From Agromyces mariniharenae (lineage in GTDB: Bacteria; Actinomycetota; Actinomycetes; Actinomycetales; Microbacteriaceae), in the NCBI RefSeq assembly GCF_008122505.1, contig NZ_VSSB01000002.1, positions 124,001 to 188,000 of the forward strand: a stretch of 64,000 nt of DNA, given 5' to 3'. The position numbers and the translations under genes were made by a program. The notes below the pieces were generated by a model. The model was not told where the DNA came from. It ran no database searches and was given only the letters and a program-made list of their open reading frames with translations. Position 1 is the first letter of the stretch. Each line of letters begins with the position of its first letter. Positions 1 through 10,582 of the stretch are shown here, piece by piece.

Positions 1-791
1 GCGCGCAGGAGGCGCTGCACTCCGTGCAACCCGTGTGGCTCGAGACCGACCACGGCAAGGTCACGCCCGGGCAGATCCGCGAGCAGCTCGAGACCAACGT
101 CGCCGCCGTCGCGGTCAGCCTCGTCGACTCGCGCACGGGCTACCTCTGCGACATCGAGGGGATCCGCCAGGTCATCGGCGACAGGCTGCTCATCGTCGAC
201 GCGATCCAGGGCTTCGGCGTCGTCGACGCGCCCTGGGCCGCGGCCGACATCGTGCTCACGGGCGGTCAGAAGTGGTGCCGCGCCGGCTGGGGCACGGGCA
301 TCATGGCGCTGTCGGAGCGCGCGCTCGAGCGCCTCACGCCCGTGTTCTCGGGCTTCACGGGCACCGAGGAGGAGGAGCCCTGGGGGCACGTGCCGCCGCC
401 CGCGCCCGACGCGCGCGCCTACCGCGTGTCGAACCCCGACCCCATCGCCGAGGCACGGTTCGCTGCCGCACTTGAGGACATCGCCGCCGCGGGCGTGCCC
501 GCGATCAACGCGGCGATCACCGGCTGGGTGAGCCGCGTCATCGAGCTCGCCGACGAGTTCGCGATCGCCGTCGTGAGCTCGCGCGACGAGCAGGAGCGCG
601 CGGGCATCGTGGTGCTCGAGCCGCCCGCCGGCCAGGTCACGTACCTCACGGCGTCGCTGCACAACCACGGCGTGACCGCCACGACCCGCAACGGGCAGGT
701 GCGCCTCAGCATGCACGCGGCGATGACCGAGGAGACCCTCGACATGCTGCGTGCGGCATTCGTGTCGTACGGCACGGCCGCGTCGTACTGA
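1..791 (+). CDS. Aminotransferase class V-fold PLP enzyme (5' partial)
   Basis: The reading frame is open to the left edge (first full codon at base 3), so this is the C-terminal part of a longer protein. The segment LLIVDAIQGFGVVD carries the conserved Asp that binds the pyridine nitrogen of PLP. TGGQKWCRAGWG supplies the lysine expected to form the Schiff base. This is the class V fold shared by kynureninase, isopenicillin-N epimerase-like proteins and cysteine desulfurases. No desulfurase catalytic Cys loop is visible, so a kynureninase- or epimerase-like role is more likely, but the substrate cannot be told. Translation stops with TGA at 789. Confidence 0.8.
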   Translation, partial: AQEALHSVQPVWLETDHGKVTPGQIREQLETNVAAVAVSLVDSRTGYLCDIEGIRQVIGDRLLIVDAIQGFGVVDAPWAAADIVLTGGQKWCRAGWGTGIMALSERALERLTPVFSGFTGTEEEEPWGHVPPPAPDARAYRVSNPDPIAEARFAAALEDIAAAGVPAINAAITGWVSRVIELADEFAIAVVSSRDEQERAGIVVLEPPAGQVTYLTASLHNHGVTATTRNGQVRLSMHAAMTEETLDMLRAAFVSYGTAASY

Positions 792-809
792 GCGTCGCAC
801 TCGGCCGAG

Positions 810-827
810 CGGATGCCGCGGCATCCG
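810..827. repeat. Perfect 18-bp palindrome built from GGATGCC/GGCATCC
   Basis: The palindrome CGGATGCCGCGGCATCCG lies 19 bp after the aminotransferase stop. It could act as a weak terminator hairpin. It is also two head-to-head copies of the word that is over-represented throughout the window. Confidence 0.5.
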
Positions 828-1074
828 TCGCCCGTCGCCGCCGCGCCCGTGCCGGCGACGCCCGCGGCGGCGGCGTGCGGCATCGCTGACGGCGCCCCAC
901 GCGTTTGTGAACACGGTGTGAACGTTTCGCGTGTCGGAACCATCGGTGTCGGTGCACCGACGTACGCTCAACCCATCGGGCAACGTGCCTGATCGAGTCG
1001 GCTTCGTGAAGCGCTCGTGGAGGGATTCGCCGGCCGGCGCGAGAGCCGAGCGGAAGCTCGGGGCGGGAGCGGTT

Positions 1075-2454
1075 GTGGCCTCACTCGATACCTCCAAGTC
1101 CGTCGGTCGGAACATCGGTCGCGCATCGCGGCCCGAAGGCGCGGCACCCGTGGGTGCCGCGCAATCCGTGCGGACGTACGTGCTCGACACCTCGGTGCTC
1201 CTGTCGGATCCCCGGGCGCTGTTCCGCTTCGCCGAGCACGCGGTGGTCCTTCCCGTCGTCGTCATCACGGAGCTCGAGGCGAAGCGCAACGATCCCGAGA
1301 TCGGGTACTTCGCGCGCCAGTCGCTGCGCATCCTCGACGAGCTGCGCGTCGAGCACGAGCGGCTCGACTTCCCGATCCCGGTCGGCGAGGGCGGTTCGCT
1401 GCGAGTCGAGCTCAACCACTCGAGCCCATCGGTGCTCCCCAGCGGACTGCAGCTCGGCGACAACGACTCGCGCATCCTCGCGTGCGCCGCCAACCTCGCG
1501 AACGACGGCGTCGCCGTCACGGTGGTCTCGAAGGACCTGCCGCTGCGCGTGAAGGCCGCGTCGATCGGCCTCGACGCCCAGGAGTACCGCGCCGAGCTCG
1601 CGCCCGACTCCGGGTGGACCGGCATGGCCGAGCTCTCGCTCGGCTCGAACGACATGGCGAGGCTCTACGAGCACGAGCGGCTCGAGACGCGCGAGGTCGA
1701 GGCGCTGCCGGTCAACACGGGCCTCGTGATCCACTCCGAGCGCGGGTCGGCCCTCGGCCGCGTCGTCGGAGAGCACGAGGTGCGCCTCGTCCGCGGCGAC
1801 CGCGACATCTTCGGCGTGCACGGGCGCTCGGCCGAGCAGCGGCTCGCGATCGACCTGCTGCTCGACCCCGAGATCGGCATCCTCTCGCTCGGCGGGCGCG
1901 CCGGCACCGGCAAGTCGGCGCTCGCGCTGTGCGCGGGCCTCGAGATGGTGCTCGAGCGGCAGCAGCACAAGAAGATCATGGTGTTCCGCCCGCTCTACGC
2001 GGTCGGCGGGCAGGAGCTCGGCTACCTGCCTGGCGACCAGGGCGAGAAGATGAACCCCTGGGGCCAGGCGGTGTTCGACACGCTCGGCTCGGTGGTCTCC
2101 GACAACGTGCTCGACGAGGTCGTCGACCGGGGCATCCTCGAGGTGCTGCCGCTCACGCACATCCGCGGGCGCTCGCTGCACGACGCGTTCGTGATCGTCG
2201 ACGAGGCGCAGTCGCTCGAGCGCAACGTGCTGCTCACGGTCCTGAGCCGCATCGGCCAGAACTCGCGGGTCGTCCTCACCCACGACGTCGCCCAGCGCGA
2301 CAACCTGCGCGTCGGCCGCCACGACGGCGTCGCGAGCGTGATCGAGACGCTGAAGGGGCATCCGCTGTTCGCCCACGTCACGCTCACCCGCTCGGAGCGC
2401 TCGGCCATCGCCGCGCTCGTCTCGGAGATGCTCGACGGGGCCGAGCTCACCTGA
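1075..2454 (+). CDS. phoH: PhoH family protein: PIN domain plus PhoH ATPase
   Basis: The N-terminal PIN-like ribonuclease domain starts at [13 protein letters not shown], with acidic residues continuing in [10 protein letters not shown]. The C-terminal PhoH NTPase has a Walker A ([11 protein letters not shown]) and a Walker B-like FVIVDEAQS. This PhoH2-type fusion is typical of actinobacteria, where such proteins are thought to act as NTP-dependent RNA helicase/nucleases. The start is uncertain. GTG 1075 has a GGGAG-like site about 8 bp upstream. GTG 1168, just before the PIN domain, and GTG 931 are in frame too. A strong hairpin terminator follows the stop. Confidence 0.9.
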   Translation: MASLDTSKSVGRNIGRASRPEGAAPVGAAQSVRTYVLDTSVLLSDPRALFRFAEHAVVLPVVVITELEAKRNDPEIGYFARQSLRILDELRVEHERLDFPIPVGEGGSLRVELNHSSPSVLPSGLQLGDNDSRILACAANLANDGVAVTVVSKDLPLRVKAASIGLDAQEYRAELAPDSGWTGMAELSLGSNDMARLYEHERLETREVEALPVNTGLVIHSERGSALGRVVGEHEVRLVRGDRDIFGVHGRSAEQRLAIDLLLDPEIGILSLGGRAGTGKSALALCAGLEMVLERQQHKKIMVFRPLYAVGGQELGYLPGDQGEKMNPWGQAVFDTLGSVVSDNVLDEVVDRGILEVLPLTHIRGRSLHDAFVIVDEAQSLERNVLLTVLSRIGQNSRVVLTHDVAQRDNLRVGRHDGVASVIETLKGHPLFAHVTLTRSERSAIAALVSEMLDGAELT

Positions 2455-2465
2455 CCCTTCCTGAG

Positions 2466-2499
2466 CACCCGCGGGGCGGTGGGGGCCGCCCCGCGGGTG
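2466..2499 (+). terminator. Strong hairpin terminator after phoH
   Basis: A perfect 14-bp stem (2466-2479 pairing with 2486-2499) with a 6-nt loop lies 12 bp after the phoH stop. There is no U-tract, as is usual in high-GC actinobacteria. Confidence 0.8.
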
Positions 2500-2548
2500 G
2501 GGGTCCGGTCCGGGCGCGCGCGAGCGGGCAGCCATCGCCCCCGGTTGG

Positions 2549-3175
2549 TCAGCCGTAGATCCGCTCCGCGTACGACGGGCCGTAGTACTCCTCGAGCACC
2601 TCGAGCGAGTCGTCGGGGCGTTCGAGCGTGCGCGCGATGACGGGGCGACGGGGTGCGGCATCGGGAGTCCAGGTGGTCGGGTCCCACGTCTTCGAGCGCA
2701 GGAACGCCTTCGAGCAGTGGAAGAACACCTCGTCGATCGCGACCTCGAGCACGAGGGTCGGCACGTGGGTGCGCACCCGCATCCGCTCGGCGTACGGCAC
2801 GTCGCGCAGGAGCCGGGCGCGACCGTTGACGCGGAGCGTGTCGCCGCGGCCGGGGATCACGAAGTCGAGCCCCACGTGCGGATTGGCGAGCACGTTGTGG
2901 AAGCCGTCGGCGCGGCGGTTGCCGGGCCGCTCGGGCAGCGCGATCGTCGCGTCGTCGAGCACGAGCGCGAACCCGGGAGGGTCGCCCTTCGGCGACACGT
3001 CGGCGTTGCCCTCCGCGTCGGCGGTCGCGATGAAGCACAACGGGGAGGCGGCGAGCCAGGCGCGGTCGAGCTCGTGCAGCCGGTCGCGCACCTTGTTCCG
3101 CGCGGCGCGCAGCGGCTGCCCGACGAGTTCCTCGAGCTCGGCGACCGAGGTGACCGGGGTTCCTCCGTGATCCAT
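2549..3175 (-). CDS. FMN-dependent PPOX-type flavoprotein (MSMEG_1061-like)
   Basis: A split-barrel pyridoxamine-5'-phosphate-oxidase-like protein of about 208 aa. Recognisable segments are FIATADAEGNADVSPKGD, then ALPERPGNRRADGFHNVL, then HCSKAFLRSKTWDP near the end. This pattern matches the MSMEG_1061 group of FMN-binding PPOX proteins, which are cytoplasmic and of unknown substrate. ATG 3175 is preferred because a TAGCGT -10-like box (3183-3188, complement) ends 7 nt upstream, implying a leaderless mRNA. GTG 3184 is an in-frame alternative. It is transcribed in the same direction as fumC but is separated from it by the fumC terminator hairpin. Confidence 0.85.
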   Translation of the reverse strand: MDHGGTPVTSVAELEELVGQPLRAARNKVRDRLHELDRAWLAASPLCFIATADAEGNADVSPKGDPPGFALVLDDATIALPERPGNRRADGFHNVLANPHVGLDFVIPGRGDTLRVNGRARLLRDVPYAERMRVRTHVPTLVLEVAIDEVFFHCSKAFLRSKTWDPTTWTPDAAPRRPVIARTLERPDDSLEVLEEYYGPSYAERIYG

Positions 3176-3203
3176 GGCTCCCACGCTACGCCCGGACGAC
3201 GAA

Positions 3204-3231
3204 GCGCCCCGACGCCTGGGCGTCGAGGCGC
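3204..3231 (-). terminator. Hairpin terminator downstream of fumC
   Basis: Arms 3204-3216 and 3219-3231 form 12 of 13 pairs with a 2-nt loop (effectively a small loop after fraying). It lies 14 bp past the fumC stop on the minus strand, ending the xseA-to-fumC transcript. Confidence 0.7.
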
Positions 3232-3245
3232 GTTCGCGATGCGGG

Positions 3246-4658
3246 TCAGGCCTTCGGCGGCCGCGTCATCGACAGCAGGTCGAGGGCGGCGTCGAGCTGC
3301 TCCTCGGTGAGCTCGCCGCGCTCGACGAAGCCGAGGTCGACGACGGCGTCGCGCACGGTGATGCCGTTCTTCACCGAGTGCTTCGCGATCTTCGCGGCGT
3401 TCTCGTAGCCGATGTGCTTGTTGAGCGGCGTCACGATCGAGGGCGACATGCCGGCGAGGGCGTTCGTGCGCTCGAGGTTCGCCTCGAGGCCGTCGACGGT
3501 CTTGTCGGCGAGCGCGCGCGTCGAGTTCGCGAGGAGGCGGATCGACTCGAGCAGCGCAGTGCCCATGACCGGGATCTGCACGTTGAGCTCGAACGAGCCG
3601 GATGCCCCGGCCCAGGCGATCGTCGCGTCGTTGCCGATCACTCGCGAGGCCACCATGAGCACGGCCTCGGGGATGACCGGGTTCACCTTGCCGGGCATGA
3701 TCGACGAGCCGGGCTGCAGGTCGGGGATGCTCAGCTCGCCGAGGCCGGTGTTCGGGCCGGAGCCCATCCAGCGCAGGTCGTTGCAGATCTTCGTGAGGCT
3801 GACGGCGATGGTGCGCAGGGCGCCGGATGCGTCGACGAGGCCGTCGCGGTTGGCCTGCGCCTCGAAGTGGTCGACCGCCTCGGTGATCGGCAGCTCGGTC
3901 TCCTGCTGGAGCAGCTCGATGACGAGCTGCGGGAAGCCCGCGGGCGTGTTGATGCCGGTGCCCACGGCGGTGCCGCCGAGCGGGACCTCCGCGACGCGGG
4001 GGAGCGCCGTGCGCACGCGCTCGATGCCGAGGCGCACCTGGCGGGCGTAGCCGCCGAACTCCTGGCCGAGGGTGACGGGCGTCGCGTCCATGAGGTGCGT
4101 GCGGCCGGCCTTCACGACGTCGGCCCACAGCTCGGCCTTCGCCTCGAGCGCGACCGCGAGGTGGTCGAGCGCGGGGACGAGGTCGTCGATGAGGGCCGCG
4201 GTCACGGCGATGTGCACCGACGTCGGGAAGACGTCGTTCGACGACTGCGACGCGTTCACGTGGTCGTTCGGGTGCACGGGCGAGCCGAGCTTCTCGGTCG
4301 CGATCGTGGCGAGCACCTCGTTCATGTTCATGTTCGAGGACGTGCCGGAGCCGGTCTGGTAGACGTCGACCGGGAAGTGCGCGACGACGTCGTGGCGGCC
4401 CGAGATGACCTCGTCGGCGGCGTCCTCGATCGCGCGGGCGATCGCCGGGTCGAGCACGCCCAGGCGGGCGTTCGCCTGCGCGGCGGCCTTCTTGATGCGC
4501 GCGAGGGCCTGGACCTGCTGGACCTCGAGGCCCGAGCCGGAGATGGGGAAGTTCTCGACGGCGCGCTGCGTCTGCGCCCGGTAGAGCGCCGAGGCCGGCA
4601 CCCTCACCTCGCCCATGGTGTCGTGCTCGATGCGGTACTCGGCGGCGTTGTCCACCAC
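3246..4658 (-). CDS. fumC: Class II fumarate hydratase
   Basis: 470 aa, the normal length for the iron-independent fumarase that interconverts fumarate and malate in the TCA cycle. The fumarase/aspartase signature [11 protein letters not shown] and the substrate-binding [13 protein letters not shown] are both intact. The GTG start at 4658 follows an AAGGGGAA ribosome-binding site; a second GTG is adjacent. It is the last gene of a leftward cluster xseA-xseB-DUF4245-carbonic anhydrase-fumC and is followed by a hairpin terminator. Confidence 0.97.
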   Translation of the reverse strand: MVDNAAEYRIEHDTMGEVRVPASALYRAQTQRAVENFPISGSGLEVQQVQALARIKKAAAQANARLGVLDPAIARAIEDAADEVISGRHDVVAHFPVDVYQTGSGTSSNMNMNEVLATIATEKLGSPVHPNDHVNASQSSNDVFPTSVHIAVTAALIDDLVPALDHLAVALEAKAELWADVVKAGRTHLMDATPVTLGQEFGGYARQVRLGIERVRTALPRVAEVPLGGTAVGTGINTPAGFPQLVIELLQQETELPITEAVDHFEAQANRDGLVDASGALRTIAVSLTKICNDLRWMGSGPNTGLGELSIPDLQPGSSIMPGKVNPVIPEAVLMVASRVIGNDATIAWAGASGSFELNVQIPVMGTALLESIRLLANSTRALADKTVDGLEANLERTNALAGMSPSIVTPLNKHIGYENAAKIAKHSVKNGITVRDAVVDLGFVERGELTEEQLDAALDLLSMTRPPKA

Positions 4659-4725
4659 GGTGTGTTCCCCTTCGGTTGCGTGCCGGATGCCCCGGCCGGA
4701 AGCCGCTTCGCGCGGCTGGGCGGCG

Positions 4726-5385
4726 CTAGATGCGGCCGAGGACGACGTCGGTCTCGGCGCGGCCCTCGACGAGCCGGTAGTTCGCGCCCACGACAGCCAG
4801 CGTACCCGCTGCCACCGCTTCGCCGATCACCTCGGAACGCTCGAGCATCTCGGCGACGGTGTCGCGCAGGTGCTCGCGACCGACGAACGCCGCGTCGATG
4901 TGGTCGACCTCGATCGACGCGCCCGGCTCGACCCCCGCGACGCGTCGCACCGCCGGGACGATCTTGCCGACGAGCGACGCGATGTGCGGCGGCAGCGGCG
5001 CGGCGTCGGCGCCCTGCGACTCGATCGCCGCACGCACCGCACCGCAGTGGTCGTGGCCGAGCACCAGGATGAGGGGCACGCCCAGCACCCCGACGGCGTA
5101 CTCGAGCGAGCCGAGCGCCGAGTCCGAGACGACCTGCCCCGCGTTGCGCACCACGAAGGCGTCGCCGAGCCCGATGTCGAAGATGATCTCGGCCGACAGT
5201 CGCGAGTCGGAGCATCCGAAGATCGCAACCAGCGGGCGCTGCACCTGGGCGAGCTCGCGTCGGCGATCGACGTCTTGGCGCGGATGCCGCGGCTCGCCGG
5301 CGATGAACCGCTGGTTGCCGGCGCGCAGCTCGCGCCAGGCCTCGGCGGGGGACTCGGTGCGGCGTTCGGTCGGCTGCTCGCTCAC
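4726..5385 (-). CDS. Beta-carbonic anhydrase
   Basis: 219 aa. Zinc ligands and the catalytic dyad are visible in FGCSDSR (Cys, then Asp-Ser-Arg) and in GHDHCGAV (His-x2-Cys), the beta-class hallmark. The enzyme hydrates CO2 to bicarbonate in the cytoplasm. The GTG start at 5385 sits 5 nt after a clean GAGAGGAG site. Longer readings upstream in this frame overlap the DUF4245 gene and are not supported. It lies between a DUF4245 gene (29 bp upstream) and fumC (67 bp downstream) in one likely transcript. Confidence 0.95.
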   Translation of the reverse strand: MSEQPTERRTESPAEAWRELRAGNQRFIAGEPRHPRQDVDRRRELAQVQRPLVAIFGCSDSRLSAEIIFDIGLGDAFVVRNAGQVVSDSALGSLEYAVGVLGVPLILVLGHDHCGAVRAAIESQGADAAPLPPHIASLVGKIVPAVRRVAGVEPGASIEVDHIDAAFVGREHLRDTVAEMLERSEVIGEAVAAGTLAVVGANYRLVEGRAETDVVLGRI

Positions 5386-5414
5386 GGCGGCTCCTCTCGG
5401 GGCGGGTCTGCTGC

Positions 5415-6056
5415 TCAGCGGAGTGCGTCGATGGTGGGGGTGAGGGCGGTCGCCAGTGTCTCGAATTCTTCGGGCGTGCCGGTGCCGAGCAGGACGAACG
5501 TGCTGTCGCCCGCCTCGGTGGTGAGGCCGTACTCGGCGTTGCCCACGTCGTCGCCCGTGTCGCGGTTGTCGTACACCGTCCACTCGACGCCGTCGATCGT
5601 GGTGGTGCCGGTGGCGAGCGTGCGGGCGAGCAGGCCCGCCACCCACGTGGGGTTGGCCTCGAAGCCCTGGTACATGCCGATGTACTCGTCGCTCGGCGTG
5701 AGGTAGCCCACGTACCAGGCGATGACCTCGTCGACCTGCGACGTGCGCAGCTCGGCGGCGTTCGTGCGCCAGCCCTCGGGCAGCTCGGGCACCGCGAGCT
5801 GGTCGTCGATCGCGACCTGCGCCTGCTCGGCGATGGGGGCGACGTCGACGTCGCGCTCGAGGGCGGTGTCGGAGCGCGGCACGATCAGCACGATGACGAG
5901 CACGACCAGCAGGCTCGCGCCGAGCGCGAGGACGAGGTTGAGCACCGTCTGCCGCTGTCGGTGCAGTCGCGAGTTCTCGGCCTTGCGGGCGGCCGTCTCT
6001 TCTGGGGTCTCGGGGCGGCCGAGCTCGGCCACCTCGCGCGGCGGTCGCTGCGCCAT
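5415..6056 (-). CDS. DUF4245 single-pass membrane protein
   Basis: 213 aa. A charged cytoplasmic head (about 40 aa) is followed by one hydrophobic helix (LNLVLALGASLLVVLVIVLIV) and then an extracytoplasmic domain of about 150 aa ending in ALTPTIDALR. This is the layout of the actinobacterial DUF4245 family, whose function is not known. The ATG at 6056 overlaps the xseB stop as ATGA, so it is probably translationally coupled to xseB. Position between exonuclease VII genes and carbonic anhydrase/fumC gives no functional hint beyond co-transcription. Confidence 0.88.
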   Translation of the reverse strand: MAQRPPREVAELGRPETPEETAARKAENSRLHRQRQTVLNLVLALGASLLVVLVIVLIVPRSDTALERDVDVAPIAEQAQVAIDDQLAVPELPEGWRTNAAELRTSQVDEVIAWYVGYLTPSDEYIGMYQGFEANPTWVAGLLARTLATGTTTIDGVEWTVYDNRDTGDDVGNAEYGLTTEAGDSTFVLLGTGTPEEFETLATALTPTIDALR

Positions 6057-6304
6057 CAGCGGGCGCCGGGGTCGTCGGATGCCGCGGGCGTGCCGCGCCC
6101 GGCCCCGGCGCGCGCCGCGTCGAGGCGCGCCCGCGCGCCGATGAGCCACTCCTCGCACCGCGCCGCGAGCGCCTCGCCGCGCTCCCACAGCGCGAGCGAC
6201 TGCTCGAGGGTCGCGGAGCCCTGCTCGAGCTCGGCGACGACCTGCACGAGTTCGTCGCGCGCCTGCTCATAGCTCAGCTCGGCGACATCGGTGGTGGGGG
6301 GCAT
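6056..6304 (-). CDS. xseB: Exodeoxyribonuclease VII small subunit
   Basis: 82 aa, matching the short helical XseB family. The motif [18 protein letters not shown] followed by [18 protein letters not shown] is characteristic. XseB binds XseA to form exonuclease VII, which degrades single-stranded DNA to short oligonucleotides. ATG 6304 is chosen; ATG 6313 is also in frame and begins directly after the xseA stop. The stop overlaps the DUF4245 start by ATGA. Confidence 0.9.
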   Translation of the reverse strand: MPPTTDVAELSYEQARDELVQVVAELEQGSATLEQSLALWERGEALAARCEEWLIGARARLDAARAGAGRGTPAASDDPGAR

Positions 6305-6314
6305 GCCACCCATT

Positions 6315-7619
6315 CTATTCGGCGTCGCCGACCCCGCCGTCGCCGTCGTCCGCACCAGTGGAGCGCCTCGCACCGCTGCTGGACGGCGCGGGCTCGCGGA
6401 GGTCGTGGGGCGCCGCGCCCGTCGAGACGGCGCCGAGCACGCCCTCGGCGAGCGTGAGCGTGAGGGTCGCGCCCTCGGGGGCGCCGGCCGGCGCCCGCAG
6501 CACGTGTCCGTCGGGTCCCTGCACGATGGCGTAGCCGCGGTCGAGCGTCGCCTGCGGCGACAGCGCCCGTAGGTGGCCGCGGAGCTCGCCGACGCGGGCC
6601 GCCTGCTTCTCGATGCAGCGTTCGACGAGCTCGGTGCCACGCGCGACCCAGCGCGTGAGGTCCTCGGCGCGGCGGTCGACGATCCAGCCGGCGTCGGCGA
6701 GTGCCGGGCGGGCGCGGAGGTGGCCGATCCGGTCGATCTCGCGCGACAGCAGGGCGGACAGCCGCATGCCGAGGCGGGCTCGCGCCTGCTCGACCCGCAG
6801 GAGCTCCTCGGCGACGTCGGGCACGACGCGCTTGGCGGCATCCGTCGGCGTGGAGGCCCTGAGGTCGGCGACGTCGTCGAGGAGCGGCCGGTCGGCCTCG
6901 TGGCCGATGGCCGAGACGATGGGGGTGGATGCCGCGGCCGCCGCCCGCACGACCCGCTCGTCGCTGAACCCCAGCAGGTTCTGGAAGTCGCCGCCGCCGC
7001 GCGCGACGATGATGACCTCGACCGCGGGGTCGGCGTCGAGGCGCCGGATCGCGGCGACGACCTCGGGCGCGGTGCGGTCGCCCTGCACCGACGCGTACGC
7101 CGTGCGGAACTCGACCGCCGGCCACCGGAGGCGGGCGTTGCGCAGCACGTCCTGCTCGGCGTCGCTGTCGCGCGCCGTGACGAGGCCCACCACAGCCGGG
7201 AGGAAGGGGAGGCGCTTCTTGCGGTCGGCGTCGAAGAGGCCCTCGGCGGCGAGCTGCCGGCGCAGGCGCTCCAGCCGCTCGAGCAGGTCGCCGAGGCCGA
7301 CGTGCTTCATGTCGTAGACCTGCATCGAGAGCGTGCCGCCCTTGACCCACCAGCTCGGCTTCGCGAGCAGCACCGCGTGGTCGCCCTGCTTGAACTGCTC
7401 GGACAGGCGCGCGCGCACCGACGACCACATGGTGAACGAGATCGTGGCGTCGGTCTCGAGGTCCTTCAGCTTGCCGTAGACGTTGCCGCCCGAGACGCCC
7501 CACTGCGTGATCTCGCCCTCGACCCACACGGTGCCGAGCCGGTCGAGGTACTCCTTCAGCTTCGCCGAGAGCAGCGCGACGGGCCACGGATGCTCGCGCG
7601 TCGCCGGTGCGTCGGTCAT
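6315..7619 (-). CDS. xseA: Exodeoxyribonuclease VII large subunit
   Basis: 434 aa. An N-terminal OB-fold ([23 protein letters not shown]) is followed by the catalytic domain with [36 protein letters not shown] and [24 protein letters not shown]. These are standard XseA signatures. The C-terminal tail is low-complexity and acidic ([17 protein letters not shown]). It is the first gene of the leftward cluster and diverges from ispH across a 48-bp gap that holds the ispH promoter. Confidence 0.96.
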   Translation of the reverse strand: MTDAPATREHPWPVALLSAKLKEYLDRLGTVWVEGEITQWGVSGGNVYGKLKDLETDATISFTMWSSVRARLSEQFKQGDHAVLLAKPSWWVKGGTLSMQVYDMKHVGLGDLLERLERLRRQLAAEGLFDADRKKRLPFLPAVVGLVTARDSDAEQDVLRNARLRWPAVEFRTAYASVQGDRTAPEVVAAIRRLDADPAVEVIIVARGGGDFQNLLGFSDERVVRAAAAASTPIVSAIGHEADRPLLDDVADLRASTPTDAAKRVVPDVAEELLRVEQARARLGMRLSALLSREIDRIGHLRARPALADAGWIVDRRAEDLTRWVARGTELVERCIEKQAARVGELRGHLRALSPQATLDRGYAIVQGPDGHVLRAPAGAPEGATLTLTLAEGVLGAVSTGAAPHDLREPAPSSSGARRSTGADDGDGGVGDAE

Positions 7620-7654
7620 GGGGGCCTCCCGCCGCCCGCCCAGCATCGCCCGCG

Positions 7655-7660
7655 TAGGAT
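7655..7660 (+). promoter_or_regulatory. -10 box of leaderless ispH promoter
   Basis: TAGGAT ends 7 nt before GTG 7668, so transcription should begin at or next to that start codon. Confidence 0.55.
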
Positions 7661-7667
7661 GGACACC

Positions 7668-8753
7668 GTGACGAGCACGACGGATGCCCCGCGAATCGGC
7701 CTCGGGATGCCCAGGATGCCGGGCGTTCGCGGCCGGCTCAAGGATATCCCCGCCCCCGGACGCAAGCGGGTGCTGCTCGCGGCGCCCCGCGGCTACTGCG
7801 CCGGTGTCGACCGCGCCGTGATCGCCGTCGAGAAGGCGCTCGAGCACTACGGCGCGCCCGTCTACGTGCGCAAGCAGATCGTGCACAACATCCACGTGGT
7901 CACCGAGCTCGAGAAGCAGGGCGCGATCTTCGTCGACGAGGTCGACGAGGTGCCCGAGGGCGCCCACGTGGTGTTCAGCGCGCACGGGGTCTCGCCCGCG
8001 GTCGTGAACTCGGCGGCGGATCGCGGCCTGCACGCGATCGACGCGACCTGCCCGCTCGTCACGAAGGTGCACCGCGAGGCCGTGCGCTTCGCGCGCGACG
8101 ACTACGAGATCCTGCTCATCGGCCACGAGGGCCACGAGGAGGTCGAGGGCACCGCCGGTGAGGCGCCCGACCACGTCACCCTCGTGAACAGCCCCGACGA
8201 CGTGCCGAACATCGAGGTGCGCGACCCCGAGAAGGTCGTCTGGCTGTCGCAGACCACCCTGTCGGTCGACGAGACCATGGAGACCGTGCGGCGACTGCGC
8301 GAGCGGTTCCCGGCCCTGCAGGACCCGCCCTCCGACGACATCTGCTACGCCACGCAGAACCGCCAGGTCGCGATCAAGAAGGTCGCGCAGGAGGCCGAGC
8401 TCGTGATCGTGGTCGGCTCGGCGAACTCGTCGAACAGCGTCCGCCTCGTCGAGGTGGCCCTCGAGAACGGCGCGAAGGCCGCCTACCGGGTGGACTACTC
8501 GACCGAGATCAAGCAGGAGTGGCTCGACGGCGTGTCGACGGTCGGCGTGACGAGCGGGGCATCCGTGCCCGAGGGGCTCGTGAAGGAGGTGCTCCTCGAA
8601 CTGGAGGACGCCGGCTACGCCGATGTCGCGGAGGTGAAGACGGCCGAGGAGGACCTCATGTTCTCGCTGCCGAAGGAGCTGCGCCGCGACCTCAGCGGCA
8701 ACCGCGACGCCCGCGCCCTCGGTGGGCGCTCGCGCGCGAACACCGACGCCTGA
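7668..8753 (+). CDS. ispH: 4-hydroxy-3-methylbut-2-enyl diphosphate reductase
   Basis: Last enzyme of the MEP isoprenoid pathway, reducing HMBPP to IPP and DMAPP with a [4Fe-4S] cluster. The three cluster cysteines are in [20 protein letters not shown] and [11 protein letters not shown]. The substrate-binding SANSSNS and the C-terminal EEDLMFSLP are conserved. About 361 aa. GTG 7668 is preferred because of the TAGGAT box 7 nt upstream; ATG 7659 is in frame but would lie inside that box. Divergent from xseA. Confidence 0.95.
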   Translation: MTSTTDAPRIGLGMPRMPGVRGRLKDIPAPGRKRVLLAAPRGYCAGVDRAVIAVEKALEHYGAPVYVRKQIVHNIHVVTELEKQGAIFVDEVDEVPEGAHVVFSAHGVSPAVVNSAADRGLHAIDATCPLVTKVHREAVRFARDDYEILLIGHEGHEEVEGTAGEAPDHVTLVNSPDDVPNIEVRDPEKVVWLSQTTLSVDETMETVRRLRERFPALQDPPSDDICYATQNRQVAIKKVAQEAELVIVVGSANSSNSVRLVEVALENGAKAAYRVDYSTEIKQEWLDGVSTVGVTSGASVPEGLVKEVLLELEDAGYADVAEVKTAEEDLMFSLPKELRRDLSGNRDARALGGRSRANTDA

Positions 8754-8831
8754 GCGCGACAGCGCGGCGCGACGGATGCCGCTGGTGACGAGGTCCCGGC
8801 ACTGACTGGGCCGCACAGCGGCGGCGTGGCG

Positions 8832-9431
8832 CTACGGCGCCGTGGTGCCCGCCATGCGCTCGATGTAGGCGACGAAGGTCGGATCGTTGAGGAACACGAT
8901 CGACACGAGCACCATCATGAGCACGAGCGACAGCACGCCGCCGAGGATCGGCACCCAGAACGCCGTCTTGCGGGCGCGCAGGCGCAGGATCGACCAGCCG
9001 AGCGTCGCCGCGTAGAGCGCGAGCTGGAGCACCGTGCCGACCATGGTGAGCGTGGGCAGCCACTCGGGCGGCGTGAAGTCGCCGACGCCCTGCTGCTCGT
9101 AGACGAGGGAGAACTGCTGCGGCAGCATCTGCAGGCTCGCCGCGGTGTTGATCGCGCCGAATGCGCCGAGTGCGAGCAGCGCAATGGTCACGACGCGATC
9201 GACGGCACTGGGCTGGCGCTCGCCGGGCAGCGCGACCGGGGCCGGCGGAGGCGGGGGCGCGGTGGGCTGCACGGGAGGGGCCGGCTGCACGGGCGCCGCC
9301 GACTCGTCGGCGGGCGGCTGCCACGTCCAGCCCTCTGGCGCGTACTCGCCGTAGCGCGGACGTGGCCGCTCGTCGGCGGCGCCACCCTGACCGGGGGCGT
9401 CGGGCGTGCGAGCGGCCTCGTCCTGCGACAT
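8832..9431 (-). CDS. Small membrane protein, DUF6264-like
   Basis: 199 aa. The N-terminal third is hydrophilic and proline-rich, with RYGEYAPEGWTWQPP, a motif common in Microbacteriaceae membrane proteins. It is followed by about four hydrophobic segments (VVTIALLALGAFGAINTAA; LTMVGTVLQLALYAATLGW; AFWVPILGGVLSLVLMMVLVSIVF). No catalytic motif is visible. It starts 8 bp after the stop of the aldolase gene and is presumably co-transcribed with it. The DUF assignment is from memory of the family layout and is tentative. Confidence 0.8.
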   Translation of the reverse strand: MSQDEAARTPDAPGQGGAADERPRPRYGEYAPEGWTWQPPADESAAPVQPAPPVQPTAPPPPPAPVALPGERQPSAVDRVVTIALLALGAFGAINTAASLQMLPQQFSLVYEQQGVGDFTPPEWLPTLTMVGTVLQLALYAATLGWSILRLRARKTAFWVPILGGVLSLVLMMVLVSIVFLNDPTFVAYIERMAGTTAP

Positions 9432-9439
9432 CCGTGTGC

Positions 9440-10468
<1,029 letters not shown>

Positions 10469-10582
10469 GGTGCTCCTTCGAAGGTGACGTTGGGTTCGGG
10501 ACGAGTCTAGCGAGGTGGCGAGGAGTGCTCAGGTCGCTCGTGACGGGCGGCGGGGTCGGTCGGCGCGGTGCAGGATGGACGG

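Noticed and set aside
1081..2661. 526-codon leftward frame opposite phoH
   Set aside because: No motifs; phoH with PIN and Walker motifs is clearly the real gene.
3174..5072. 632-codon rightward frame opposite fumC and carbonic anhydrase
   Set aside because: Same shadow effect. The minus strand carries two fully recognisable enzymes with ribosome-binding sites.
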